This document shows, in pieces, positions 35,301 to 47,368 of a DNA stretch of 64,000 nt. A program made the position numbers and the translations under genes. Each line of letters starts with the position of its first letter. Position 1 is the first letter of the stretch. The notes under the pieces are model-generated. The model saw only the letters and a list, made by a program, of their open reading frames with translations. It had not been told where the DNA came from and searched no databases. This stretch comes from Diplosphaera chodatii (taxonomy: Eukaryota; Chlorophyta; Trebouxiophyceae; Prasiolales; Stichococcaceae), in NCBI GenBank assembly GCA_032358165.1, contig JAALGY010000020.1:434001-498000 (forward strand), read 5' to 3'.

Positions 35301-38300
35301 TGTGCTGGTGGCGGCCTGCGAGAACGACCCGCAGCACGTGCACGTGGCACTTGATGCAGCAGCGGCTGTGCAGCAGCCCGATGCCGCTACTGAGTCAGCT
35401 GCAGCCGGCAGCCAGCAGGCTGCTGCTGCTGCCACGACTTCCGTCACCCCAAGTCCAGGCACGCACCTCCGGTCTGTGCGGATGCTGCATCCTGCAGAGA
35501 GTGGATCTTCTTGTCCACTATCCATGGTGATTTGACACAAGCTCTGAATGCACCAAGTGTGTTTCATGCAGGCGACATTGTCGATGCCAGTACAACTGCA
35601 AGCCCGAGCTCGCGCGGCTTGGCGGACGGCGTCACAGTGGCGACGGGCATGGCAGCCGGCTGTCAGCTGACGCGGCAGGTGGAGGTGCAGCTGCAGTACG
35701 GCCTGCGTCCAGGCGGGACGACCAAGGACTTCCTTTCGCTCCCCATCATGCAGGCCCGCAGCCTGCTGGGCACGCCCACATTCCGCCGCTCATACACATT
35801 CATCGCCCCCAGCAGGCGGGCGGCAGACGCCGCAGCCGACCGCGGCACCCGCCGCGAGGTGTCCCTCAGCCCCCATGGCTTCAACACAGTGTCCATCTTC
35901 CCGTCCTTCCGGAAGGCAGCAGGGATTCGGCCTGGCGCAAAAGTCCTTGTGGCCGCCTGCGCCACATCGCCCGAACATGTGCACGTGGCGCCTGCGTCGG
36001 CTGATGACTGGGAGCCGCAGCCGGCGCAACCTTCGGCTGATGCTGCGGTGCCCCCATCGAGACAGCCACTCGGTGATGGCAGCGCTGATATCCCAGCAGC
36101 AAAGCGCATCCGACTGGAGCAGGTGGGAGAAGGCCCTGACAGCTTGACAGATGTTGCTGCCCCCAAGCATATTCCCCGTTTCAAGGGGTAATGTTCACAT
36201 GCCTGTCGGTCACACAAGCAATGGCCAACGTGCTGGTGGTGCAGGGGGACCTTGCGGATGGCAGCCTCGAGAGTGGCGAACTCGAGGCTGACGAGCTCCC
36301 GCATGGCGGACTCGAGGAAGTCGATCAATGTGATGTCACATCTGGCCAGTGCAAGCCGCCCGGACCTGCACCAGCAGCAGCACCGCAGCCGTCAGAGCAG
36401 CTGCCCCAGCAGCATGCGGCTGCTCAAGCAGCTGCAGCGAGCGCTGCAGTGCATGCAGCAGCATCGCCTGCCAGCTGCACAGGTGCCAGTGCGTCCTGGT
36501 GCTCAACATGGAACCAGCGTCCTCGTCTGTGAAGCTGGCACCTTTGCAGCACTGTCAGTCTGATCAGTGCAACAGCACATGTAGTCTCTTCAGCGTGTCT
36601 GCAGAAGGAGATCAACCCAAACGCTGAGGCACGTTGCTGACTGTGCAGGCCGTGCGGCTGACTTGCCTGAGCCTGCAGCTGTCAAAGCTGGCGCGCCCGC
36701 AAGAGGCGCGGCGACGGGCATCAGGGCCGTGTCAGGGGACGCTGCAGGGTGCCAGCTGGTGCGGCAGCTGGATGTGAGGCTGCGAGATGAGCAGAGGCCC
36801 ACCAGTCGTGCAGACTGCCTCGTTCTGCCCAACCAGTTGGCATGCGAGCTGCTGGGGGAGCGTCGGCGCGCCTACACATTCGTCGCGCCCAGCCCACCCA
36901 GCAGCGGCGGCGTCAGCAGCCACAGCGGCGTGCGGCGAGAGGTCATCATGAGGGATGCCGGGTTTCGCACAATTTCTGGGTTCACGAAATTCCGCAAGGC
37001 TGCCTGCATCAGGCCCGGCGCGGTTGTGACGGTGTCAGCGTGCGCCACCTCGCCCGACCACGTGCACATGGCGCCAGCCTCAGCGGCGGGCTGGGACTTG
37101 GGAGCTGCCGGAGCGGCAGCATCCCCGCAGCAGCCGCCGCGGAACAGCGGCCCCGTACTGCCGCGGCCCACAGCCAGCGGGCCGTGCACCGTGGTGCTGG
37201 CGCAGCGCGCCGCAGACAAGCTCCTCATACCGGAGCAGTTGCTAAGGTACAGCCTCCACCCCGTGGCATGTCATGCCATGATTGCTTCATCAGCGCAGGT
37301 TGTGACATCTGTCCATGAACCAGCACACGGTGCACATCCGAAAAAGACTGCTGTGCTCTCCCATGCGCAGGATGTTGTACCCAGAGGGAGACCGGCCCAG
37401 CACGCTGGACCTTGTGCAGCCCACGGGCGTGCGCGTCAGCACCAGCCTCAACCGCCACGCCCTGCAGATGAGCTGGCGCACGATAGCGGCCGACCTGCAG
37501 CTGCGGGTGGGCAGCATAGTGGCCCTCACTCGCCTGCGGCCTGACGAGTCGGCCGGCAGCGGCAGCAACCCATGCATGGACCTGGCCATCCGGAAGCTGG
37601 AGCCGCAGCAGGGCGCCGCGGCCCTGGCCGCCGTTACTGCTGCGCTGCATCCCGGCAAGCGGCGCGCCGTGTGCGACGTCACGGGCTGGCCGCTGGCGGC
37701 GCTGCCGCCGGACGCCGTCGCCGCAGCCGTCGGGGGCGTGCGTGCCTCGCTCAACGAGGCCTGGGCCAGGCTTGCCAGGTTTAAAGCCGGCAGCACGCAG
37801 CCTGCCGCGGCCGCTAGGCCAGCCATCGTTGTGCTGCCACCTGAGCAGCTGGCGCAGCAGGCTGTTGACGGCAGCAAAAGCACAGCCGCAGGTGCTGTCG
37901 CAGAGTCCACAGCGGCTCCACCGCCTCCTCAGGAAGGCTCACAGGGCGCGGCAGTTGCCACAAATCCTGCTGCAGCTGCTGCGGAAGGCAGCACTGGCAA
38001 ACAGGCTGCAGTGTTGTGTGCAGCGGCGGATGCTATCAGTCTCGAAAGCAGGCCGACGCAGGACCCCTGCAGCAAGGCGGTTGGCAGCGACCCAGTTGCA
38101 AAGGAGCCGGGGCCAGACGTCGTGCGACCGGACTCAGCAGCAGCAGAGGTCGACAGCGGTGCTACTGCGCCGGTGGCTGTGCATGCAGCTGAAGGCCCTG
38201 ACACTGCGGCGATGTGTGTAGCGGGCACAGCGCCAAGCAGCCCACAGCCGGGCACCCCATCGTCCAAGAATGAGCGCTCGCCAGCACGCAAGCCAGCTCA

Positions 38301-41300
38301 GGACACCGAGACAGCAGTGGACCTGACAAGGAGCGTCAGCAACGACAGCATCGTGATGTTGTGGGACTCCGACGATGCGTCAGCTGCTGCAGCAGCCGCA
38401 GACTCGAATGCGGGTGGTGAAACGTCCCCTGCCCATGCTGCTGCCAGCAAACATGGCTCAGCTGGCGGTGGGGTGTCTGCTGGCGAGGCCACCAGCACTG
38501 ATCCAGCCTGCATACGCAGAAAAGGATTGCCCAAGCAACAGCACATGCAGCCGCCCTTGTCACCGGACACGCCTCCAGCCAAGCAGCAGCACAGCAGCCC
38601 GCGGCCAGCTCAGGAGAGCAGCGTGCCAGACACCGCGCCTGTGTCATCAGCCCGGCCAGCCGAAGAGTCCAGCATCCCAGACACAACCCCTGTAGCATCA
38701 GGTGGAGACCAGGACACAGCAGACACGGCGGGCACAGCCCCTTCACCCGCCAGTGCAGCAGCCAAGCTACCTTGCGACGGCGGTGCCGAGCCGCAGGCTG
38801 CACTAGGGCATGCAGCAGCGCAGCAGCAGGCGATGCCACAGGCGCAGGGGCCCGTGACGGTGGTGCTGCCACTGCGCAATGCGCCACGTCTGGTGCTTCC
38901 AACCCGCCTGAACAGGTGCTGCTGCATCTGCCTGCATCAGTGTACTGGCGGACAATGCTTGCACACAGGGGTGCAACGACTCAAAATTACTGATGGTCAA
39001 ATGCGTCAACATACGAGGGTAGATCAAGCACCTTCATGCGGGTCCAAAGGCATGGCATGCGCTGTCTGTTGAGGGCATGCCAGCCGGGCTGGACATGCAG
39101 CAGATGCCGCTGGAGCCACTCCTCACTGCGCTTGCACCTTCCACACGCAGGCTGCTGTGGCCCGACCAGCCGGCGGCCAAGCTCCTGCAGCTGTGCATCC
39201 AGCTGCCGGGCGGCGGGCTGTTTCCCGTGACACGCAGCGCCAAGGGCCTCGTGCAGCAGGGGTGGCCCGCGGTGGCGGCGGCTCTGCAGCTGCAGCTGGG
39301 GGACCTGCTGGCGTTCAGCCGCAGGTGTGATTATCAGGATTCGAGATGGTCGTGGGTCGTGACCGTGCCAGCAATCTTGTGGAGACTGAGACAGCACATC
39401 GTTCACATTAGCAACAAATCGGCTGGTGTCCTGTCACTGGGCATTGTCAACTCATGCATGCCTGAGCCGTTCATAGCTCCGGGCTGGCGGCTGTTCCACA
39501 GCAGGAGCTTCTCTGCGTCTAGGGGCCCGCTGGAGGGAGCAGGAGCTGGAAACGGGGGTGGCGCTGACACCTCAGGTCGCCACTTGGACCTGCATTTGCG
39601 CAGGCTGGAGCCGCTGGTGCAGGGTGGGGCCCTGGCTGCAGCCACCGCAGCGTGGTGCCCCCTCCGTGGCAACGCGGTGAGGCGTGCTGGCCTACATGTC
39701 GATGGGGTCTGGTGAAAGTTGGCACGTTACATTACTGGCTTCTTAGATGCGCCTGTTTTGGCAAGCACATCTGCCATGGGTGGCGGTTACCTCGACAGCT
39801 TATACTGCACGCTAACAGCTAGAGTTGTGGAGCATAGATGCCACTCTGCACCATACAGTGCGCAAGACAAGCCCCAGTCAGATCTTGCTGATGTCATGTT
39901 TACAGGGGCGTGTGGAGGGCTGGCCGCTGCGTGCAGTGGCGCGAAGCACCGTGATAGCGGCTGTGGCCTCTCGGCGAGCGGCTGCCCAACAAGCAACGGG
40001 CGCAGCTGATCCGCTGCCCGCTGGCAAGCGCGCACGCAGCTGCAGCAGGACACCAACGCCTGCCAACCACCATAACAGCAAATTGCCGCCAGCGCAGGAG
40101 TCCAGCGTCCCAGACACCGCCCCCAAATCGTCAGGCCCTGGCAGTGTGGTTGTTGATGCAGCAGATGCAGCACCTGAATCACGGCTGGCGCCAGCAGATG
40201 ACATTGGCGGTGCGGAGCCACAGGCTGCGCATGAAGGTGCAGCAGTAAAGCAGCGGGCGCCATTGGCGCAGCCCCCCGTCACGGTGGTCCTGCCACAGCG
40301 CAACACGTCGAAGCTGATGCTGCCGATCCGCCTGAACAGGTGTTGCTGCAGGACGGATAGCTCCTTGCCTTCTCAGAGGCAACGATGCTGCGCAGGCTGC
40401 TTGCCAGGCCAGACATGCAGCACGACCTGTCATATGCAATCTTAATGTGCGGCTGCTGGCATTTGCAGGTTGTTGTGGCCCGAGCACAAGCCGACAGAGC
40501 CGCTGAAACTGTGCATCATGACGCCAGGCGGCATGCGCTTTTCTACAGCACGCAATGTCAACGGCTACTTCTACAAGAACTGGCCGAAGATCAGTGCGAT
40601 GCTGCAGCTGCAGCCAGGGGATCTGCTTGCAATCAGCCGCAGGTGTGTACCTCGACGCAGGTTGTGAGATAATAGCAGGCATGGCTCGCAGCAGCAGGAT
40701 AGCCTGCACTGATACCAGGTCAAAGTATATGGTGTTTGCATCAAGGCGATGCGTCAGTCGATGACAGCAGTTGTTGGCTTCTTCTATGCAGGGTGCAAAG
40801 GACAGCAGCAGATGCGGGCGCCGGCAACACTGCCACGGCGTCAAGCTGTGAACTGGATCTGGAAGTGCAGAAACTGAAGCCATTGGTGCAGGGTGGGGCA
40901 CTCGCTGCAGCCACTGCAGCGGCATGCCCGGTTGGCCGTGCCCAGTTGCGACGGCAGGTGCACATTCACACCAGATTCCTGTACTTGGCCGATCCGTCTA
41001 CCAGCAAGTGTGCATGTATCTGGCATGGCTTTTGCAGTGCATGCATGGACAACGCTGCATGGACATTCTTCGTCCGAGTACCCTGTTAGGAGCATGGGTT
41101 CCATGCTCAGGGGGATCTGGAGGGCTGGCCGCTGGATGCAGTGGCACCAGATACCATTGCGGCAGCCGTGGCATTTCGGCGGGCGCATCCGGAGATGAGA
41201 GGCGGGGCCAAGTCGCCCGCAGCTGCCAAGCGTGCAGGCAGCTGCGGGATGACGCCGCCGCCGCCCGCCAAGCGCCGGCGCTGTGGGTCAGCAGCCCCTG

Positions 41301-44300
41301 GCACCATTGCTGGCAGCCGTCCCGGCAAGCTCGCGCCCTCAGCAGCACCTTCGTGCTCAGCCTCCGGCGCCGCCGCTGATGGCAGTCAGCTGTCGTCACT
41401 TGGAGATGGTGCTGCAAGATCCCCAGGCCCCCTGTCAATACATCAGCCGGCGGCATCTGCTAGCGTGGCATCCACATTCCATGTGCCGCTGGATGACACA
41501 GCGCTGTCGCCCGCTCCGCCGCAACCACAGGAGCCCTTCCCACAGGTGCACCTAGATCTGGAGGCACGTTCGGCTTGATTGCGCCTAAGACACATATGGT
41601 GTCATGCAACTGGGACCCCGCTCTGGCCCTGAGAAAGACACAACCGAGATCTGAGCAGAGCATTCCTGGCTGCAGGCACTGGCAGCTGTGGATGCGCCTG
41701 TCTGCGGTGGCGGTGATCAAGAGCTGCGACTGCCGCACAGCACTTCTGCAGTGGCCACCTTCCTGGATGGCTCGGACCTAATGCACTGGGCGACGCAGTG
41801 GTTTCGTGAGACTGGCGCCCGACGTTCGGGCTGCGTCCCCCTCAACATTCTGATTCTGGTTGCAAAGGGTGACGCACAGCAAGCGTTCCATGTGCACTTC
41901 CAGGTAGCAGCTCGTTGAGTTGTTGTCTGAACATGCACTCGAGCGTCGTAGCCGCACTGCCCTTGTCACGATCAATGCAGCACTGCCACTGCACCCCAGC
42001 GCACTCCTAGCTGTGTTGGTATTTGGCCACTCTGCAGTGCTACATTGCAGGCAATCACTAAGCGGTTGATGATGTGTGCCTTGCAGCTTCAGTTTTCAGA
42101 GGAACTCGCTGACGGCATGTGGTCCACCTGGGGTTGGGGCCCCGTGGCCGAAGCGCTGGGTGGCGATCCTAAAGCCGACACCGTGCGCATTGCACGCCTG
42201 CACAGGGATCAGGACGGCGAGCCCAGCAGGTTGGCTGTTTCGAACAACTGGCGGTCATCTGTCATCCACACTTACAGTTGGTGCTGCAGAAGTGAAGTCA
42301 TTGGTCACAAGAACAGCACTTCTCAGCTCACTCCTGTCGGACCATGCTGAATAACTGAAGGGCGAGGGCAAGCAGCGAGTAAGGAGGAAAGACTGCCGTG
42401 GTAGCTGCCAAAGTTCGTGTGCTGTTGTACGCAGGCTTCATGTGGCGCTTATCAATGGCGGACAGGCAGCAGGAACCCTGCCCTCTGCTGCTGAAGAGCG
42501 ATTTCCAAGTGCTGCCACGCCCGAGCATGGTGGCGCTGCAACAATGCCAGCGATGGAGGACCCAGGCGGCGAGGCTTCGGCAGGATCCACTTCGACGGAG
42601 GGCGGGATCTCCGGGATATCACCACAGCAGTCAGGGTCGTTTGGGACTATTGTGAGGGCGGCGGCGGCTGCTGCCGGCGTCTCGGACTGCAGTGAGTCCA
42701 AGGATGCTCAGCAGCTGCGAGATGCCGCAGCGATAGCGGCAGCAGCAGTAGCGACGGGGCAGGCGAGGGGTGGCTACACCGCGAGCGGGGCGGACGGCAG
42801 CAGCGAGGGGACGACCGGCACCGGCAGGCGCTCGAAGCGCAAAAGGTCTATGCTGCGGGCTGCCTGTGTGACGGCAGACGGCGGCGGCGGCGACGGGGAA
42901 ACACGACAATCGCCGCCGCCGCCGTCGCTGTGGCCGCAGCCCTCTGCACAGCCCCCGGGGAGCTACCCTCGCAAGGATGTCAGGTCGAAGGTGAGCTGTC
43001 GTGTTTCCAGAGGCCCTCCGCTGACAGGTCGGCCAGACCAGCAGTTGTGCAACAGTGTCTATGTATACCCGACGATGGCTGCATAGTGCTTCAATATGCA
43101 TGACAGACTAATCACCGATGCCCTGCTCTGGAACATACTGCAGGTGCTGAAAGCTGCTGATGTGGAGCACTGGGACCGTTACTTGGTCGTGTCGAAGGCC
43201 ATCGCGTTGGATTTGCTGCCGAGGCGGAGGCCTCCGCTGCAGCAAGGTGTGGTGTGTCCCGAAGTACCCCTGAAGATCCCGTATAGAGAGCAGCACGCCC
43301 ACCCCAGAATGGCCACCTGTTTGTGAATGCCCTCCATTCTGATAGGGCAAGCTTTGCATCGAGCATCCTTGCCTCACCACATGTTTGAGGTGTGGTATCC
43401 AGGTGACGATGGATCCTACCATGACGTCCCGGCATTGCTCATGGGCGGCACGGAAGTAATGCTGCAATACCTCCAGTCCTGCACGTGCGTGGCCGTTCTC
43501 TGAGTATGTCACGCTGCCAATGTGGTTGCTGGTCACATGAGTTGCTGCCGCACGCTGGAATGATGGGTAGCACCAGCATTCATGAGCACATATATGACCC
43601 AATAATGGCTGTCTGCATGGGCTGCACCTATCGTGCTGCGTCCAGTGGCCCAAAAGGAGCATCATCTGCGACATGCATTGCTCTGACTGCTGCCCCGCCT
43701 GTGCCACGTTCAGACCTGGCCGCGACACGATCAGCGGCAGCGCATGGCAGGCCTGGGCGGCGGCACACCCTGTGGCCCCCGGGGCTGTGCTGACCATGTC
43801 CCGCCGCAGCGGGGAGCGCTCAGTGGTGGTGACGCTGAAGCCTGGACCTGGCGGTGCGTGCAAAAGCGCGCCAGGTGCTGCGGGCGATGGTGGCGATGCA
43901 GGCCCCTTGCCCCGCTTGAGCACCCAGCCGCAGGGCAGCCAGCGGACAATCTCCATGCTGAAGGTGTGATGGCGGCCTGACTGCTGGACAAAAGCCACAG
44001 CAACTGGCAGACCTGCACTTGACGCTGCACTTGCACACACGCCTGCCGAGCTGTGGGAGCCCTTGACTGGCTCATGCGTTCGAATGTTGGTGCGAACTCC
44101 TCGTATTGAGTCGATGCCTGCTGCACAACACAGGAGGCACCGCCAGGCAGTCGGGCCACAGGCGTGAGCCATCTGCGCACCATGCACGGCTCCGTCGCCG
44201 CCGACAGCAGCGCCGGCGGCGGGACGCGGGGCACATGGTTCGCCAGCCGCAGCGGCGGCACTCGCGGGCCCGTGTGGCAGCCGCCGGCCGCCATGCGCCA

Positions 44301-47300
44301 GGGCTTCGCACGCAAGCAGACGTGCGTCATTGCCAGCTGCTGGCCCAGCAGCAGGCCGGTTGCTTGGCACTCGACATCACAAGTGTGGTGAAGCATGTTT
44401 TGCAGATAGCTCTCGGTGGCATTGGCCGTCTTAAATCTTCTGTGTGAGGCTGACACTGCTTTTTCAGTCGCTTGCTCTTTTCTGCAGCCCGGCCCGGCTC
44501 AGTACGGCGGTGCTGGCGGCGCCCGATGCGGCTGCGGAGAAGGAGGCGCTGCAGCTGCACACCGCGGCGGTGCACCAGCGTGAGCTGTGATCCCCTGCCA
44601 GTTGTTACCTGGCATACATCTGCTGGTGGCAGCTGCCAGGCCAGGAGCTGATAGACTTGGTGTCAGGAGTGCGACCTGCTCTGTGTTAGAGGCAAGTCGC
44701 GGAGGGAGTTCAGCTTACATGGTTTATCGGGTCATCTGTAGGGGGCACAGCGCTGGACGAGAGCCGATGGGAGGCGATCATCTCAAGGAGCGAGGAGAAG
44801 GCCACAAAGCACGCCAAGATCGCCGTTGCCACCTTCGCAGCAGGTGCGTGCCCAAGTCAGCCGTTCTAGGGTTTAGGGTTTACAGCACACAGACAGGCCG
44901 ATAGCTGCATGCGGGCCTCCCCGTCGGTACAATCAAGACCTGTCCAACCGCAGACACCAGAGTGCACTGTCCTCATCTTTGCCTGCTTGACCGGCCATGG
45001 CCGTCTCTTCCAAGGACGAGCATGAATCATATTACATGCCGGCTTGCCTTGTGCAGCCCTGGAGCGAGGCCACATCACACTGCAGCTCCAGCTGCAGCCG
45101 CTGCCGTCAGATGCAGAGCTGGAAGCGCTGCCGGCAGAGCAGCGGCCCGAGCCGCGCGCCTACTTTGCACAGCCCTTCGCCTGGCGCTACAAGGCACGAG
45201 TTAGACAGTCCTCTGTCAAGGTTTCGCAGGAAGTACTATGTTCACACATGCTGCAAACGGCCTATTACCTATGCGACTGCTGGCGGCGTGGGCAGTGCTG
45301 CATGATGAAGCCGTGTGCATGGAATGGGCCATGCAGAGGCTGTGCCCATGAAAGGCTGCGCACAGCGCTGCATGCTGTGGCTGTCGATCAGCGCAGAGGC
45401 CGGGTGCACATACCAGCCCACACCCTTTTGCCGGTGACTCTGCTGACGGGTGGCATGCATATTCAGGCGAGCAATGCGCGGGCCAGCCTTGGCGGCTGCC
45501 CAGGCGTCCCTGAGTCAGCGCTGCTGCCGCCCAAGTACCCAGGCAACCCGCGCCGCGGCAGCCTGTGGGCCGTCCTGACGGTGAGCATGGCCTTGAAAAA
45601 TCCCGCCACAAAGCATGATCTGGGCATTCAGAGCTCCGCAGTGCCATGCGTGCACTGCTGCAGCGTTTCACGCAGCAGCATCAGTGCCCCTCAGCCTTTG
45701 CCTTTGACCCTGAGGAGCGCTGGTGAGTAGATGTGTGCTGCAGCTATCTGCCTGCCTGCCGATCTGACGCCAGGTCATCCTTGCAAATGCAGCAAGGCCT
45801 GCAGTACCGCCTACTCGCCAACATGTGCACAGGGCGCCGTGCGCCGATCGGCTGGCAGGTGATTGGGTGGCCAACCTCTGCATGATGCTGACCGGCTGAT
45901 ATGCTCGGTCAGCACAAAGCTGCTTCCCCACAGCTTTCAGGTCAGATGCCTTTCGTCAGACGTGTGGACAGCTGCTAAGCCCTGCGCCTGTTGTGTCAGG
46001 TGCTGGCGCTGGAAGACATTCCTGCAAAGCGGTTCATCATCGAGTACACTGGTAGGTGCCCCAGTCGCCTGCTGCAAACCTTGCATCGAGCTGACAACAC
46101 CGGGACATAATGTGTCGTGCACTAAACATGTGCTCTCGAGCTGGGCACTACTTGAGCCTATCCCTAGGTGTGTGTTTCCAAGCTGGAGCAACTTGGCATT
46201 GACAAGGCGTCAAGGCATCAAAAGACCTTTGCTTCCCAGCACCAGATCGCTGGGACACCCCCAACAGCTTCGCATACCCCAGTGTCACCGCTGACTAATA
46301 CTATTGCAGGGCAGTACCTTTCCAGCGAAGCAGCTGAGGCACGGGAAGCAGAGGCAGCTGAGAAGCACGAGTCGCGCTGCTTCCTCTGGGATCTTGTGTG
46401 TACAGACATCCGAAAGGAGAAGGTGCTACTTAACGTTCCTCTCATTGCAATGTCCGAAGTGCAAGCAGCCTACTGTGGCGATGTGTCATTGTCGTCAGCC
46501 AAGCAGCTCGGCATGCAGCCATAGCGCTCATGCAAAAGGCAGGCAGCGGCGGACTGGATGCACTGCCGAGCCTTGTATGCCTGTCACTGGCATGTGACGG
46601 CCTGTGCACAACAAACTCCCACGAGTGGCTGAAAAGCATACTGTGCAGCATCGTCTGGTGATCCTGGAGTGGTGTTTTGAGAGTTGGTGCCTGGAATCTG
46701 GCTATGCGCTTCCTATTGCAGGAGTCCCGTACAGTGCGAGGGGAGCACAGCCCGGTGTCTGTCATCGATGCAAAGCATACCGGCAACATGTCAAAGCTGT
46801 TCAACCATTGCTGCAGCCCCAATGTCAAGGTGGGCCTTCGTTGCTGGCACCGCCAGGACGTGACTGGCGGTTGTGTGCACTTTGGGCTTCATTTGAGTTT
46901 GCAGTGCCTCCTCACGTTCACGGAACCATGCTTCCTGCCTGTGTACCAGCTGTGCTGCTGCTGCATGTCAACAGGCTGTGGAGGTGCGGCAGAGACATGG
47001 CTACGCACGCATCCTCATGTTTGCACTGCGGGACATCAAGCGTGGGGAGCACTTGGACCTTGACTATATTCCCGGGGTGAGGGTCATCTTCAGCCATTTG
47101 TCAACGACCCGCTTCGCCAGCATTTTTGTGCAAGCTTGCCTGAGGCATGCTCCATGCTGTCAACCTGACTTGGCAGGTGTCTCGCAAGGCCTGTCCAGCA
47201 GTGAGCTTGTTCAGTGCACGGCGCACCATCACCCACGTTGATCGAGTTGTGGGCCGGGCTATAAATGTGAACGGTGTTGCCCTGCAGTTTACAGAGGAGC

Positions 47301-47368
47301 ACCTAAAGAAAAATGGGCTGAAGCCATGCCTGTGCGGCGCAAACAACTGCCGCGGTGTCACCCTCTGA
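29326..47368 (+). CDS. B3-like/SET-domain protein, array copy 1 (giant, multi-module)
   Basis: Predicted chromatin protein and lysine methyltransferase of very roughly 4,000 codons. Exon 1 (29326-29805) starts MGNTPAAARQLPAADHQ. Exon 2 holds RHVTPARWQKLQQAAAG and DIRKWLSPSR (30020-30106). A SIM-like PIDLGASSDDE ends the exon at 31208. Seven A-type modules (31780-37095) and three B-type modules (37186-41200) follow, with a second SIM-like stretch (SIVMLWDSDD, near 38340) between B1 and B2. Then come FLDGSDLMHWATQWF (41675-41904), WSTWGWGPVAEAL (42088-42229) and a B3-like module (VLKAADVEHWDRYLVVSKA from 43144; DTISGSAWQAWAA from 43714). The SET domain spans 45790-47078: LQYRLLANMC, IGWQVLALEDIPAKRFIIEY, TGNMSKLFNHCCSPN and GEHLDLDY. 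The post-SET is CLCGANNCRG, and TGA ends at 47368. The SET resembles Suv39/SET2 types but lacks a visible pre-SET cysteine cluster. Phase is consistent over most joins; those near 35520 and 36200-36650 are unclear, so two genes cannot be excluded. Confidence 0.72.
31780..37095 (+). other. Seven A-type modules inside copy 1
   Basis: Approximate positions: A1 31785-32090, A2 32740-33095, A3 33205-33585, A4 34610-34945, A5 35040-35355, A6 35650-36000, A7 36735-37090. The shared pattern is GC[RQ]L.RQ..V.L at the start, then L.LP...A..LLG, YT[LF]V, G.FRT..GF..FR.AAGIP.G..V.V.AC and finally PEHVHVA. Spacing and hydrophobic pattern resemble a B3-type pseudobarrel (inference). Six of seven end in C followed by HxH; A2 has lost these residues. 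Low-complexity Ala/Gln/Pro linkers separate the modules. Confidence 0.75.
37186..41200 (+). other. Three B-type, B3-like modules inside copy 1
   Basis: Each module has the same exon split. It opens with TVVLPxRN...L.LP.RLNR, continues after an intron with RLLWPE/D...L.L...G, W..I...LQL..GDLLA[IF]SRR, and a third piece gives LDL.V.KL.PLVQGGALAAATAA. A GWPL.A...D.[IV]AAAVA.RRA helix follows. B1 is 37186-37790, partly fused into longer exons. B2 is 38855-39990 and B3 is 40260-41200. The GD...F pattern and strand order recall plant B3 domains, by inspection only. An NLS-like PPAKRRRCG follows B3 near 41260. Confidence 0.7.
44867..44882 (+). repeat. Interstitial plant-type telomere repeat (telobox)
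   Basis: TAGGGTTTAGGGTTTA contains two overlapping TTTAGGG-type units in an intron of copy 1. Short teloboxes are known regulatory elements in plants; a role here is not shown. Confidence 0.7.

Noticed and set aside
34330..35343. Long minus-strand open frame opposite the A-type modules
   Set aside because: It is the antisense shadow of the repeated modules, with Ala/Arg/Gly bias expected from GC-rich coding DNA on the other strand. It has no domain pattern.
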